64,000 nt of DNA from Peribolospora baueri (Eukaryota; Basidiomycota; Peribolosporomycetes; Peribolosporales; Peribolosporaceae). Under the pieces are notes generated by a model. The model was not told the origin of the DNA, ran no database searches, and saw nothing but the letters and a program-made list of their open reading frames with translations. Position numbers and translations under genes: made by a program. Positions 9,848 through 21,318 of the stretch are shown in pieces (position 1 is the first letter of the stretch; the number at the start of each line of letters is the position of its first letter). The stretch spans positions 372,001 through 436,000 of the forward strand of contig JAMDHS010000003.1 in NCBI GenBank assembly GCA_029717555.1, in the 5' to 3' direction.

Positions 9848-10789
9848 ATGGTTGCGGATCAGAAACTCGTCGAGGTGTCCGTACAGGCGGCAGAGGTATT
9901 CGTTAGCAGTGAGCAACTCACCTTTCGTTCTCGTCTTGCGAGACGGACAGGCCCAGAGCTGGACGTGGATCGCGTGACGGTACGGTCGCGCTCACCTCGT
10001 CTTGGGCTTTCTTTTTTTGTCTTTCATCCTGGGCTTGTTTTGAACCCTCTCGCTCCATCGTCATCAGAATACTACGCTGCATACGACTCGCCTCAACGTG
10101 CACAGGTGAGCGTCTCTACGCTGCCCCCAGCCGTGTTTTTTTGTTCCACTTATTCCACTGAACACCCACCCTCTTTCTTTCATCCAATTTTTGGCCGGCA
10201 GCTCCTCCCCAACCTCTACCGTCCCACGTCCGCCGTCGTCTGGAACGGCAACCCCATCGCTGGTATCCCGCAGTTAACTGCGTTCTTGGAGAGCATGCCG
10301 GCGACGAAACACGAAGTGCAGACGTTCGATGTACATCCGCTACCTGGTACGTCCCCACCGTGTGCATTCGTTTCTTGTTTCTCTTGCAACCATGACCCCC
10401 GCTGAGCGACATCATTGCTCGTCCTGCTTTGCATCATCCTTCTTTCTGGGCCCATCTCAGCCGCTTCTGGAGCATCAACGACTCCACCCTCGCTTATGCT
10501 CTCCGTCTCAGGTGTCGTCACCCACCTCACACCGCATATCTCAAAAGCTTATACCGTCGCAGCGGCTGCGGCGTCCGCCCCGTCTGGGGAAGGCAGGAGG
10601 GGAGGCGGTGGAGGAGGAAGAACAGCGGCGGAGCGGTTGGAGAAGGAGGTCCCGGAAAACGCCTTGCCGCGGACGTTTCAGCAGAGTTTCGTCCTCATCC
10701 CCGCCGAGCAGCAGGTCGGGCAGGGCGCCGGTTCTGGAGCGGCGACGCAATATTGGGTGCAGGCGGATACAATGAGGTTTGTAGGGTGA
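9848..10789 (+). CDS. NXT1: NTF2-like mRNA export factor, p15/NXT1 type
   Basis: Four exons, 9848-9908, 10068-10105, 10202-10346 and 10461-10789, give 190 residues. The NTF2 fold is recognised from FVSKYYAAYDSPQRAQLLP after splicing, the strand LYRPTSAVVWNGNPI, the helix IPQLTAFLESMPATKHEVQ, LMLSVSGVVTH, and the last strands RTFQQSFVLIPAEQQ and YWVQADTMRF. p15/NXT1 forms the heterodimer with NXF1/Mex67 that carries mRNA through nuclear pores. A Gly/Ala-rich insert of about 35 residues sits in the loop after VVTH, where other p15 proteins have a short turn. The stop codon overlaps a GTGAGC donor-like sequence, so a short extra 3' exon cannot be excluded. NXT1 is favoured over other NTF2 proteins by the C-terminal strands. 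Confidence 0.78.
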
Positions 10790-11765
10790 GCGACGGAAGG
10801 AGGCGAGGGGAGGTCGTCCTCCCTCCGATTCTGGGAATCGTACGAATACACATCTCGGAACCATCGCTGGATTTAAGCGCCCATTACACACCACAGATTT
10901 TCTTCGTCCTTTCATTAGCACATCTTCAGTCCAAGTTGGTCGGGTAGGCGAGAGGATGATAGATTGCCGGACAGCACCGAAGAGCTTCGAGGCGCGAAAG
11001 AGAACGGTCGTCGTTAACGTTATGAAAACCTGTGCAGGTTCGGATGAGGTGGATCTTCACCCCTCTCCAGTCTTGCACAACTGCCCTATCATTTGTAGAA
11101 CTTTATGCGGTCGAAGTAAAGGATGCTGTGATCATCCCTTGAGGTGTCGTAAAGGTGGTGAGCAGGGTCTACTGATGGGAGTCGTCCTCGAGCTGCCGAC
11201 CCCGTTCTATGTATGGACTTGTTGAACTAGATCAAGTAGGGGATCATCAACTGGGGGGGACCAGCCAGTCCATGGTATCAACAACCAAGTTTCCCGGACC
11301 ACCCGCTGTCTTTCACTGGCTGATATGGGCTTAGGTGCTTCTCCAAGGACATCCAATCCGACGTCGTCCCTCACCCATATCCTCAAAGCCAGCCCCCCTT
11401 CCTCATCTGGCTGCTCTGTTGTGGCCCGACGATCCCGTCCCGAACAATCTCGGCCGTCCTCGTCTTTCGACTACCTCTCGAAGCGGCTCACTGATAGAGG
11501 CCGAAGGGACGCTGTTTACACGACGCTCTCTAGACATCCATCACTACGAGCCTTTTCATGCATTCGACAGTAGCTGTTTAGACGAGTCATACACATGGAA
11601 CGAGTGACGAAAAGAAGCGCAGACTAGTGTGACGATATGGAGAAGCATAGCAAGGTGGTACGTGGCTCAAGATGGATGACGGATGAGGAACACCGACGGA
11701 TGGGCGATGCACCTCACCTCCTTTTCCTCCTCCGCCCCCTCTGCTTAAGTCGCCAGCGTCATCGC
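10790..11765. other. Intergenic region, nothing recognised
   Basis: About 975 bp between the convergent ends of the NTF2-like gene and eIF5. Short open frames exist around 11325-11607 on the + strand, but none has splice support or a recognisable motif. Confidence 0.5.
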
Positions 11766-13277
11766 CTACTCGCTCTCCTCATCGCTCTCCGCCTGGTCCA
11801 ACCACTCCAAGAACGGACCAGCGCTCTTCCGAACCTTCTTGCTGACCGATTTGTCGACGTACTTGCCACTCACGTGCGTGCCCCACTGTTTGGCCACCTC
11901 CTCGTCCAGCACATCCACCTGATAGAACGCCATGAGCAACTTGGGCACGCCAGTTGGCATGAGTGAGGGATAGGCCTCGCCCACGAGACGCTCGAGACCG
12001 CCGAGAAGCGCCTTCTGGTGCTTCTCCGAAGTGACCATCTGATGAAAAAAGAATCACATGTGATCAATATAAAGACAGTTAGGCATCGACGTCACGGCGT
12101 CCTTTGTGTCCCTCAAAACTAGATCGACTACTCACCTTCTGAAGAACAGCTCCATACTTGGGCACCTCCTTCACAGCTTCCTCGGTGAAAAGGCCCTGGA
12201 CGAGCACCTGCACGGCGCGGTGCTTCTTATCGATGCCGAGCTCCTGCGCCTTCTTGTACACTTCGGCCGACGTGGGAGCGCCGTCTCCGGCGCCCTTAAC
12301 CTTGTGCGCCTCGAGCCACTCTCCGAACTCTTCGTACGGTCCTCCTGCGCCCTCTTCATCATCGTCGCCGAGGACGAGTGCGGACTGCACGCCACCCTCG
12401 AGTGCTTTGACGCGAGCCTTGACGGCTGCCTCGGAGGTGTCCACGCTCCAGTCCTCGTCGCCGCCGTTCTCCTTGGCACGCTGCTCAGCCGTAGGGATCT
12501 CGGCCACCTCGGAGCGTATGCGCTGCGTCAGCTCGTCGTCGCTGCCCGCTTCGTCGGCACCGTCGGCATCACCAGCGCTGGGTCCATCAGCGGCGCCGGG
12601 TGTGTGGTGGCCCTTCTTACCGCCCTTGCCCTTCTTCTTAGGCGGCGGGTTCTTCAAGATGAAAGTGACGAGCTTGTGCCGCATGTCGACGATGGTGCGC
12701 TGGCCGCACGCCTTGCAGTCGCGGATCACGTCGTCCGTTTTGGTCAGAATGAGCTCCGTCTCCGGGTTCTTGCAGCTACCGCACAGCACGAACTTGTCAA
12801 TGAACGTGTCGAGCAGCTCGCGAAGGCGCGTGGCGTCGTGAGCACCATTGACGATGTAACGCTCGTTCTTCTCATCGAACGTCGTCTGGGCGCCCAGCTC
12901 GCAGCCGAAGAATTTGGTGGGGTCTGAGACGAGCCGGGTAAAGTGTGAAAGGAACCGGTTAGGATACTGGCAATAAAGACACGAACGAGCGAACGTGACG
13001 TCGATCATAGCGTATACTCACACGACGGAGGCCGGCTGAGCGACCTGGCAATGTCCGCCATGTTGGGAATGACGGTTTTGATTCCATTGCCTTTGCCCTC
13101 GATCTTGGTCTGCAAGAGGGGCATCCTAGAAGCGTGTACCGCAAGCAGAAACGGAAAGATGTCAGTAGGCGTTAAGTACAACCACTCCAAGCAAAAAAGA
13201 TAAATAAGAGATGATGCCCACCGATAGCGGTAGAACGCATCGGAGATGTCCCTGCGAATGTTAACGACTTGAGCCAT
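11766..13277 (-). CDS. TIF5: Translation initiation factor eIF5
   Basis: Four exons, 13277-13222, 13125-13022, 12923-12136 and 12038-11766, give 406 residues. The N-terminus [17 protein letters not shown] carries the Arg (residue 17) equivalent to the GAP arginine finger of yeast eIF5. A C4 zinc ribbon follows (CGSC...CKAC, 18 residues between pairs). An acidic linker leads to the C-terminal W2/HEAT domain, ending in the aromatic/acidic box [15 protein letters not shown] that binds eIF2-beta and eIF3. eIF5 stimulates GTP hydrolysis by eIF2 at start-codon recognition in the 43S complex. The length matches fungal eIF5. Introns fall inside the conserved RYRMP and [18 protein letters not shown] blocks, which makes their positions certain. 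Confidence 0.97.
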
Positions 13278-13771
13278 GGTGGCGGTGTTCAACGGCGGAG
13301 TAGTAAAGAGAAGCTACTTTCGGGGACGAAAGCACTACAAGCGCTCTTGCTCGTGACGGACGGAATGATGGCGGCCTTCCCTAGAAAAGAAGAGAAGAGG
13401 GCGGGCTGACCGGTGGAGGGCACCTCGGGGGCGAAAGGCGGCTTTGCGCGACGGGACGAAGGAGAGAGACGCGGCAGTACAGGATGGTGCTTGGAGCCGT
13501 AGAGGTGATTGGACATGAAACGGCTTCTCGACGACCTCAGTGGCGACGATGTGTGTGAAATGGGGAGGAGCACGGCGTGGAGATGAATGAGACAGCAGTG
13601 CTGATGGGGGTCGACCGTGAGTCGAGGTGGACCCGAGTTAGAACACGTTTGCGAACAGGCTGGACTTGGGGCGCGCGAGAAGGATTGAAAGTGCTCGCGG
13701 GCAGTTGCGCGCGTAGAAGCGAGCTGAAAAGATGCGAGAGGTGGCAAAGGAGGAAGATGAGGAGGAAGGGC

Positions 13772-13794
13772 GGTGGTGGTGGTGGTGGTGGTGG
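13772..13794. repeat. GGT trinucleotide microsatellite
   Basis: Seven to eight tandem GGT units in non-coding DNA upstream of eIF5. Confidence 0.8.
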
Positions 13795-13978
13795 AGGCGA
13801 TGGTGGCTGACCGTTACACGTCGCTGTTCAAATTTCACAAGGCCGGGAGAACTTGCCGCAGCATCGGAAAGGACCGCAGGTGGGCTTGTGATTCATAGAC
13901 TCGTGGAACAAACAGGCGGTGATTCCAAAGCACAAGAAGGGTGGGAGCAAGTACAAGCGAAGCGAGACAATGAGTGTG

Positions 13979-14001
13979 GAGAGAGAGAGAGAGAGAGAGA
14001 G
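13979..14001. repeat. GA dinucleotide microsatellite
   Basis: About eleven GA units just beyond the TRAPPC13 stop codon, in its 3' flank. Confidence 0.85.
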
Positions 14002-14016
14002 AACACCAGAGCGCCC

Positions 14017-17000
14017 TCATGTAGGCCTTCGTGGCCCCCCGACCCAGACCTCCGCAACGACCTCCCACTCCCTCACCGGCCTCGCTTCGTCGAAGTTCAC
14101 GCCCGCCCCCTTCACCTCCGCCTCACCACCCGTCGTCGTCTTCGCCACTTCAGAAGAACCTTCCACACCCTCCTCCCCGCCCTCGTCAAAGGTCTGAGTC
14201 ATATGATCACCATCCACCTCGTCCTCCCATCCGAGGAGCAAGACCCTCACCCCACCAACCCTCAGGAGCCCCTTCTCGAGAGGCAGATACTCCGCACTGA
14301 ACACCACCTCCGCCTCCGCCTCTTCTCCCCCATCCGCCTCAACGACCGATTCCCTGGCTTCGGATTTGGCTTCGATAGCATCCGGATGGGGCCAGCGCTT
14401 GGCAGAGAGCCTCAAGGGAGGGAGGAACACGACGCTGGGCCCTAGCGGAAGGAGCTCATCTGTCGACGAAGGTACGAGGCGTGCAGTCGTTGAGGGGTAG
14501 TGGTGGAAGAAAGGTGGGGGTAACGTGGGTGGATGAGAACGGCGTGGAGGAAGGCCAGAGTTCAACGGACCCACGCTTTCGCGCGGGGGTGACTCAAAGG
14601 CCGTTTTCAACGGGTGAGCCTCGTCTGTTGCGGATTGAGGAGACATGGGCCCCAGACCTTTCGGAGGCAAAGATGGAGGGGGAGGAGTGGACGCTCCATC
14701 GCGCGCGCGTTCCAGACTGGCACGAGAGGTGGGGGAGAGCGACACCATGCCATGGAGTGCCGCCGTGGTAGGCGGAGTAGCGAAGGCAACGCCTGAGGGC
14801 GAGGCAAGCCCCACAGGTGGGAGATTTGGCGGCCGGGAACCCAATGGCTTTTGAGGCAAGCTGCGCGCAGTGGATGAGGAGTTGATCGACGACGGCGTAG
14901 ATACCGCTATGGCACTGGCCAGACCGGCTTGGACGCGGTGCTGGCTGCGCGTGCTCACGCTCCTCCTTAGACCATACCCAGTTGGCGCCGCACCCACCGA
15001 CCCAGAGACACCAGGGCCGTCGATGGAAGATGTGAAAGAAGAGACGCCGGTGCGCGTGGAGCCGATCGAAGCCATAGATGCCTTCCGCGAGAGGACGGAT
15101 GTGACGGACGCCTTCCGCGTCAGAGCAATAGAGGGTGACGACACCAACTCGGTTCCTGTCCTGCTGTCCCTGCCGGTTGCTTGCGAGCCGGGCGTGTAGG
15201 CCGAATCGGAAGCAAAGTCGTCTGGGGGGCGGTGAGAGACTTGTTGGATCGCCAGCCGGAGCCAGCGGACTCGCTTGCGCTCCTTATTCTTCGAAGGCAG
15301 GGATGCCGTCCCAGATGACGCAGCTGCCTCTGAGTCTCCAATCACATATCCCTCCTTGCCTTTGTCGTCATCGCCGAGATTCAGCATGCTGAGATCTCGC
15401 ACCCACAGAGCATAGTTGATCTTGAAAGGTTCCTCTACTTTCGTGCTGCCATGCGGTACGGACGGCGTCATGAGTTCTACCTCTAGGATGGGAGGGGGCA
15501 AGGCCATGTCTGAGGCCGCACCAACGAATGATCTCGACGCATCAATGGCAGGCGGGGTGGCAGGTCTGCCTCTGCCAGCCAAGCTGGCCACCCTGTTAGG
15601 CGCGGGCGGCTCTCTCGGCTGGTAAGGCAAGTTGTGATGATACACAGGCCTCGGCTGCTCAGGTTGCCCGAGAGAGACGATCAGAGGAGGAACGATGGTC
15701 TTCCGCCTCATCAGCTGGCTCGTCTGTAATCGACCGAGCTCGCCCATCGAAGTACGCCAGACGATGTCAAGCCTGCCGAGGGGAAGCGACACCGTAGTTG
15801 GAAGAGGCGCTGAGCGAGCGCCTTGGCCTGAAACATTGGTCGGTATCGCTTGCAAAGGAGGAGGAGGATGGAGAGGTTGTGACGATTTGGGCGTCAGAAT
15901 GAAGAGGTACTGTCGGATGTCTTCGGGCCCAAGTAGCTCCATCGTGCCGCTCCACAGCTCGATCGCCTCAGGAAACTCCGTCTTGTCCCCTCTCCCGGAA
16001 TTCTCTGCTGCTTGTCCCTCCATGCCCAAAGCTTTCCACTCCCAGCCCTCAGCGGGCTCGAACTCGAAACCTTCGAACCATTGGGGCTTGAGCCCCACGT
16101 TCTGCACTTGCACCTCCAGAAGCACCCTTTCGCGATCTTTCGGGTCGGAAGAAAATAGAGAAGTGGGCGATCGAGGTGGGTGCACCTTCGACTTGACGGA
16201 GAGTGGGCAAACTGGCACGTTGAACTTGTAGAACCTGCGCGAGGGGCCCATACGAGAGGTGGAAACAGCGTTAGAAGGCGGTCCGGAATCGGGCAAGCAG
16301 ATCAATCAACGCGCTAGGCGAGCACAATGTGCCTAGACCACTTACTTTCGGAAGCTCCTTTCTACGCCCCCCTTCGTCTCCCCGTACGGATCAGTAGTGC
16401 GATAGGAGACGGTGCAAATTAAGACATGCATGCCAAGCTCCTTGATCTCATGTGATACGGTCGTTTCCATGGTTCCATTCGGTCCAAGTACTACCTTCTC
16501 TCCGCCCGTTGCCGCATCTATATCGGAAGAAATAGGCGAGGATGAAGAGGGTGCTGACACTTGGGCGAGGAGCACCTTGGTTGTGTTCGTCTGCATCTCA
16601 ATCCGCAGCGTCGCGGCATTCACCGATTCTTGGGTCTCGTTGTTCACGCAGAGATAACTGGAGAAGGTCTCTCCAAGGTCTGTGGCAAACGTTTGTGCAC
16701 TACTGGGTCAGAATAATCGGACAGCTGCTGGATCGATGGAGATGGCGCAGACTATACGCCTACGCAAATTTGAACAGACTACTAAATCACGCTAGGAAGA
16801 ATTCACTCACTGATGGTGCCAAAGGAGCTGGGAAGGACGAGCATCTCGCTGATCCCAAAGTCCCTCAGCGTACTCGGACCCACTCTTCGGTCCGCTGGCC
16901 CCCTCTCGGCCTCCGCAAAGCTCTCGTTCTCGTTCACCAGCGGATCCTCCTTCGCAGCGTCGGTCAGGGCCGCTCCAAATTCCCCAACCTTCGTCCCGCC

Positions 17001-17225
17001 CCACGTCCCCGGAGACACACTCGCGGGCTGATGTTCGAAGAAGGGGCGATCGACAGCAGCGAGGGAAGGCCGGCTGATGCGCATCACCTTGAGCGAGAGC
17101 GCGTGTGGCTCCCGCGAAGACGGCGAGGAGGCCGTCGAAGGGGTTCCGGGACGGTCTACCGCTGGGGCAACCGACCCTGGCGGATGGTGCGGCCCGACCG
17201 GCGGGGGTGCGTAGGCTGCCGCCAT
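14017..17225 (-). CDS. TRAPPC13: TRAPP complex subunit 13 homologue (DUF974), greatly extended
   Basis: Three exons, 17225-16811, 16679-16346 and 16234-14017, give 988 residues. The DUF974 core is clear: LSLKVMRISRPSLA near residue 46, NLGETFSSYLCVNNETQ built across the first intron, IEMQTNTTKVLLAQV, HEIKELGMHVLICTVSYRT and RKFYKFNVPVCPLSVKSK across the second intron, then VQNVGLKPQWFEGFEFEP. The C-terminal beta-rich end is also family-like (LPLEKGLLRVGGVRVLLLG). Typical TRAPPC13 proteins have about 400 residues. Here roughly 450 residues of Ser/Pro-rich, probably disordered sequence are inserted in the second half. The protein belongs to TRAPP, the Golgi and autophagy tethering and Rab-exchange complex. 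It starts 285 bp from the divergent alpha-arrestin, another trafficking gene. Confidence 0.85.
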
Positions 17226-17334
17226 TTGGGAGATGGCGAGGCGGACGATGGTGAGCGATAGACTGACTTAACTGATAGATTGATTATGCCCGCATGGAGG
17301 TTGCCGCAGACGAGACAGGTATGACACGTTTCGA

Positions 17335-17346
17335 GATCACGTGATC
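17335..17346. promoter_or_regulatory. Palindromic E-box in divergent promoter
   Basis: GATCACGTGATC is a perfect 12-bp palindrome centred on CACGTG, a core recognised by bHLH factors such as Cbf1. It sits 110 bp from the TRAPPC13 start and 165 bp from the arrestin start, so it could act on both. Confidence 0.55.
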
Positions 17347-17510
17347 AGATTCAACCTCGTACCCGTCACCGCCAGGGCCCTCCTCTGTCCCGCCATGCCC
17401 GCTCCCTCCCCGTTACCCCCAACATCTCCATCACAGCCTCGTTTGGCCCGGACGTGGACGTCGAATGGTAAGGGCGAATAAAGAAAATACCATATTTCTT
17501 GCAGCCCACC

Positions 17511-20500
17511 ATGTCCCACGACCACCTTGGCTCCCCGGACCCTGGCGCGGAGGCTTCTTCACCAAACTCCCACTTTCCTCCGCCCCCGAACTACTTCGCC
17601 TCGGCCGCCTCCTCGTCCCTCCTTCCGGCGCCTTCGGAGATCTACCTCGATGTAGTTCCCCGGAGCAATTCGGCCTCCTTTCAGGAGGGCTTCCTTGGTG
17701 TGGACGGCTGTGAGGCGTATGTCAAGGGCGAGGTGCTCATCAAGCTGCCAGCGTCAACGGAGAACCCCTCGGTCGGGCAATGGCATAAAGTGTGAGTTGG
17801 CCGTCTTGCTGCCAATGGTTCTAGTCGAGTCGACCGTCGTGCACGTTTGACGCCGCCTCAATCTACCCGTTATCCTCTCTTCAGGACGATCGAGCTTAAG
17901 GCGGTCGAATCGGTCAACGCAGATCCGCCTCTATATCCGTCTCCTGAGGCCATCGAGCTTTTCTCTACCGAGCAGACTCTCTGGTCGTCCGCCGCACCTT
18001 CCACATCTAGCGTCGCCCAGTCCCTGCCATCTATGCTACCATTCTCCATCCCTCTGACGGCTGACCTGCCCCACTGCATTCATCTCGCCTCGTCCCGGCT
18101 CGAGTATGTGCTCGAGGCTAGGATTCACTCCGCTCAGCCAGAGATTGATGGCAACGTCGTCAAGCGCACTCCCGTCCACCTCTCAAGGCACTCGAAGCCA
18201 GGTCCGCTCGTTCCACCACCTGCGCCGCCTTTACCCAGCACGTCGGCCCTCACCGCTCCTGCATCAGAAGCCCGTCGATCCCCGTCCTTCTGCCCCAGTC
18301 TCGAGCCCCGTACCTGGACATTGAGTTCGCCTTTCCCGGTACACATCCAGCTGTCTCGGACACTGTATCGTCGAGCAGAGTCGCTGGAGATCCGGGTGCG
18401 CATTCCGCCACCTGATCCCACCTTGGTCACGGACAAAGGCGTTTCATTGAGGAACGTGACGGCCGATCTGGTTCGGTTGATCGAAGTGCGTCGGAGCCAT
18501 GGCACGCCCATGATACCGGAGGCCAAATCCATGAACGAGAAGGCTATTGTAGCAGGGAAGATGGCAGCCTATGATGCCGCGCCGTCGCACGAGATGGCGC
18601 CCTGGCTCCATTCTCATGTTCCCGAGGCCGGGGAGCCCAGTACGTCCCATCTTCCCCCTTCGCCTCCGGCTTCGACGACCCCTACCCATCCACCTCCCCC
18701 GTCTTTGGATAGCCTCCATCGGTCTTCTTCCCCGCCACCGTTTTCTGCTGCCATATCCACCGATCATTTCACTCACCCGGAGCAGCCCCCGCCCCCGCCT
18801 GACGAGTATGAGCATCAGACTCGAGCTCTTCACGCATATCATCCAATAACTCCGCCTCCGGAAGAGCGCATAAGTAAGACCGTACTGGCTCACAGTGGCA
18901 AGAGCTGTCGCTTCCATTCTAGCAGGTCCGTCCTCCTCCGCCTGTCACTCCATCCACCGTTTCCTGCTAACAGCCTCAGCATGGATGCCGCTTCAACTGA
19001 TGAGAACGGTCAAGGCGAGCACAATGAGTCTGGTGCTTCAGGGACTACAGCCACCGGTTCCAAGTCTAAAGCGGCCCTCATACAGGAGGAAGCCAAGACA
19101 ACCACTCACCCCCTTGACCCTTCCACCTCTCTGGAAGGCGGTTGCTCGAGCGTCACGCAGTCGACCATCCTGCACGATGTTCGCTTCGAAGTCCGCATTC
19201 GTGTTGTTGCACGCGGCGGGGCCGGAGAGAGGCTCGATCAAGAAGTCTCAACCGAAGTGTGCATTCTCCCCGCAGCGGCGCCGAGCTGGGCCGTCTCTAA
19301 TGCGGACGACCGGACGGCGGGGGAAGAAGAGAGTGCGGAGGGGAGAGAGGAGAGGCAGGCGCGAGAGGCAGATGCGATGTTCGGGTGGGGCTCAGACGAG
19401 GAATATGATGGCTACGACGATGCGATTTTTGGGGCAGTCGACACTTCTTCTCTCTCGTCTTCCCCTGGAAGCACCGACATCGGGCCCTCATCTCGCTTTG
19501 CTGCTTCGGCTGAAAACGAGGTGGTGAGGGCGAGCGCGCTTGCGTGCGATCCGCCTCCCTCAATGACCGAGTCCGTGCACGATTTTCGGGTGCATGTGGA
19601 CGTTTTACCAAACGACCGTCCGCCTCCACCCCCGCACGAAGACGGCGGTGATCTCCGCCGACAGCAGCAGCAGCAGGCCTATTCGCGTATCCATCCAGTG
19701 ACCCGTTACGAGGATGTCCATGACCCGCCGCCGCCATTGCTCGATGACGAAGAGGAGGAGCTTCCTCCACAGCTACAGCCGTTTGAGTTCGGAAGGGATG
19801 TGCTCGGTCGGAGGGTCGAGTTTGCGCATGCTCAAGAGGCTCAACGACCTCCGGCGGTCCCTGTCTCTCACGCGTCGCTGCCTCTTCCAGCTGTGCATGT
19901 GCACGAACAAGAGGACGACTTTCCGCCGCCGCCGCCTCCTCCCATATCGGCAATGAGAGGCACAGTCTGGGGAGACCCGTCGGTCGCAGGAAGCGAGACA
20001 CCACCCCCACCGCCCGAGGAGCACGACTTCTTGCCTCCTCCCCCTGACGACATGGCGCATGGACCAAGCTCGCCTATGCTACTGCCACAGTTCTCGGATT
20101 TAGCCTCGACCACTGCTGGAGCCGGGGCACTACCTCCTCGACGACACTCTCATAGCTTGGCGAGCGAGCCTCGTCGTTCGCATTCTGTGATCTACCCGAT
20201 AGGTCCATCAGCACGTCTTCTAGGCGGCGAACACGCCCGTCCTTCTTTCTCCGACGAAGGATCCTTCGGCGTCGTACCTCCGACACGCATCTCCTCCGTT
20301 CCTGACTTTGTCAACTCGTTCCCACAGCCTCTGCCCCAGCACGACGGTAACCAGGGTCGCGATCACGTCCATGACTTGCACCATCACCATTCATACCACT
20401 CCTTGGACGACGACTCGTCTTCCCCGCCTCCATACCGCATGGTAGGCGAGGGTATCGGGGCAGGTGTGCCGTCTCCTAACGGCGGCGTCGGCGGACGGCC

Positions 20501-20651
20501 GCCCGCATACGGAGGCGCGGGCGGAGGACCGCCGGGGTACACGTACATGGCTGATGCCGATGCGAATGGGGAGGCGCAAATTGACGGCGCTCGGCGACAC
20601 GGACACGAGTACGGGTACGGGTATGGAAGGCAGTTGAGCAGGGACGTGTAG
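17511..20651 (+). CDS. Alpha-arrestin (ART-type ubiquitin-ligase adaptor)
   Basis: Two exons, 17511-17791 and 17885-20651, give 1015 residues. The N-terminal half reads as an arrestin fold: EIYLDVVPRSNSASFQEGFL, GCEAYVKGEVLIKLP, WHKVTIELKAVES made by splicing, FSIPLTADLPHCIHLASSRLEYVLEARI, and later SGKSCRFHSSRSVLLRLSLHPP. The tail is disordered and carries three PY motifs, PPPY (941-944), PPAY (966-969) and PPGY (976-979). These bind WW domains of Rsp5/NEDD4 ubiquitin ligases. Such adaptors bring plasma-membrane transporters to ubiquitination and endocytosis. Poly-Pro stretches interrupt the arrestin domain. ATG17511 has a good CCACC context. The target permeases are unknown. Confidence 0.85.
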
Positions 20652-21314
20652 CGCTCCCGTCCTCTCTTTCGTTTGTCAGTGCCTCGCTGTGGTACAGATG
20701 TTTGCATGGTGACGAGTTTTATCGTATTCCTCCCTGTGGCGGACGTGCGGACTCGGATGCGTGCATGCATTTCTGTTCTTTTCTTGTCTCCGTTCTCCCC
20801 TCTCTTTTTCAGTGCAATGTACTGCCTCACCTCAGCTGCGTCCGGTTGTGATAACGAGATCCAAATATGAAGGAACTGTAGCGCAAAGTGCGGAAAGGGG
20901 ATAAAAAGGAGCCCAACGCAGACGGGACATGCGGTTACTCACACCGAAATCGAGTCACACAGATCGCAAAGGCACCACCAACCGGCCCCTTGCAACTACA
21001 GTACTGTACGGCCACCAACAAACTGATAATAAATAATAAGATATTATATTACATATAATGTATGAAAAAATGAAAATTAATATGAATAAGTTCAGAAATT
21101 TTATTAATAATGCTATAGCGATAGCGCTTTTTTCCTTCTAAGATGTTCCAGAATTCAAGTATGAATGGGAAATTTCTAGTTAATTCTTTTAATAAGGACT
21201 CGTTTTTAAATGTTCAATTATGAATTCACAATTAGTACAAAAGGACTTTTGTGAGCAAGTCCATGGTGTACCCATTGTTAAATGGTTCCTGCAAAAGGAA
21301 ACTTAACCCTAACC
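20652..21314. other. Convergent intergenic region with AT-rich island
   Basis: Between the arrestin stop and the last amidase exon there is no gene. The first 350 bp have ordinary composition. The last part is strikingly AT-rich and ends in a telomere-like tract, listed separately. Confidence 0.6.
21020..21240. other. AT-rich island
   Basis: About 220 bp made largely of A and T, with no long open frame and no recognisable coding signal, set in otherwise GC-rich DNA. The composition resembles fungal mitochondrial DNA or a decayed repeat. Neither can be shown by eye. Confidence 0.6.
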
Positions 21315-21318
21315 CTAA
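21303..21318. repeat. Short interstitial telomere-like tract
   Basis: The + strand reads TTAACCCTAACCCTAA, i.e. two full TTAGGG units plus partial units on the - strand. It overlaps the stop codon of the last amidase exon (21315-21317) and touches the AT-rich island. Confidence 0.65.

Larger units (their letters stand above)
13278..14016. promoter_or_regulatory. eIF5 promoter and TRAPPC13 3' flank
   Basis: About 740 bp with no gene. It holds a GGT trinucleotide run (13772-13794) and a GA dinucleotide run (13979-14001). The stretch next to 13277 serves as the eIF5 promoter. Confidence 0.5.

Noticed and set aside
12106-12927. 273-codon + strand frame opposite eIF5
   Set aside because: It mirrors the GC-rich codon pattern of the eIF5 exon and has no independent signals.
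17335-17346. Palindrome as a transposon end or target duplication
   Set aside because: No partner repeat is seen within the region, and its core is the common CACGTG transcription-factor site.
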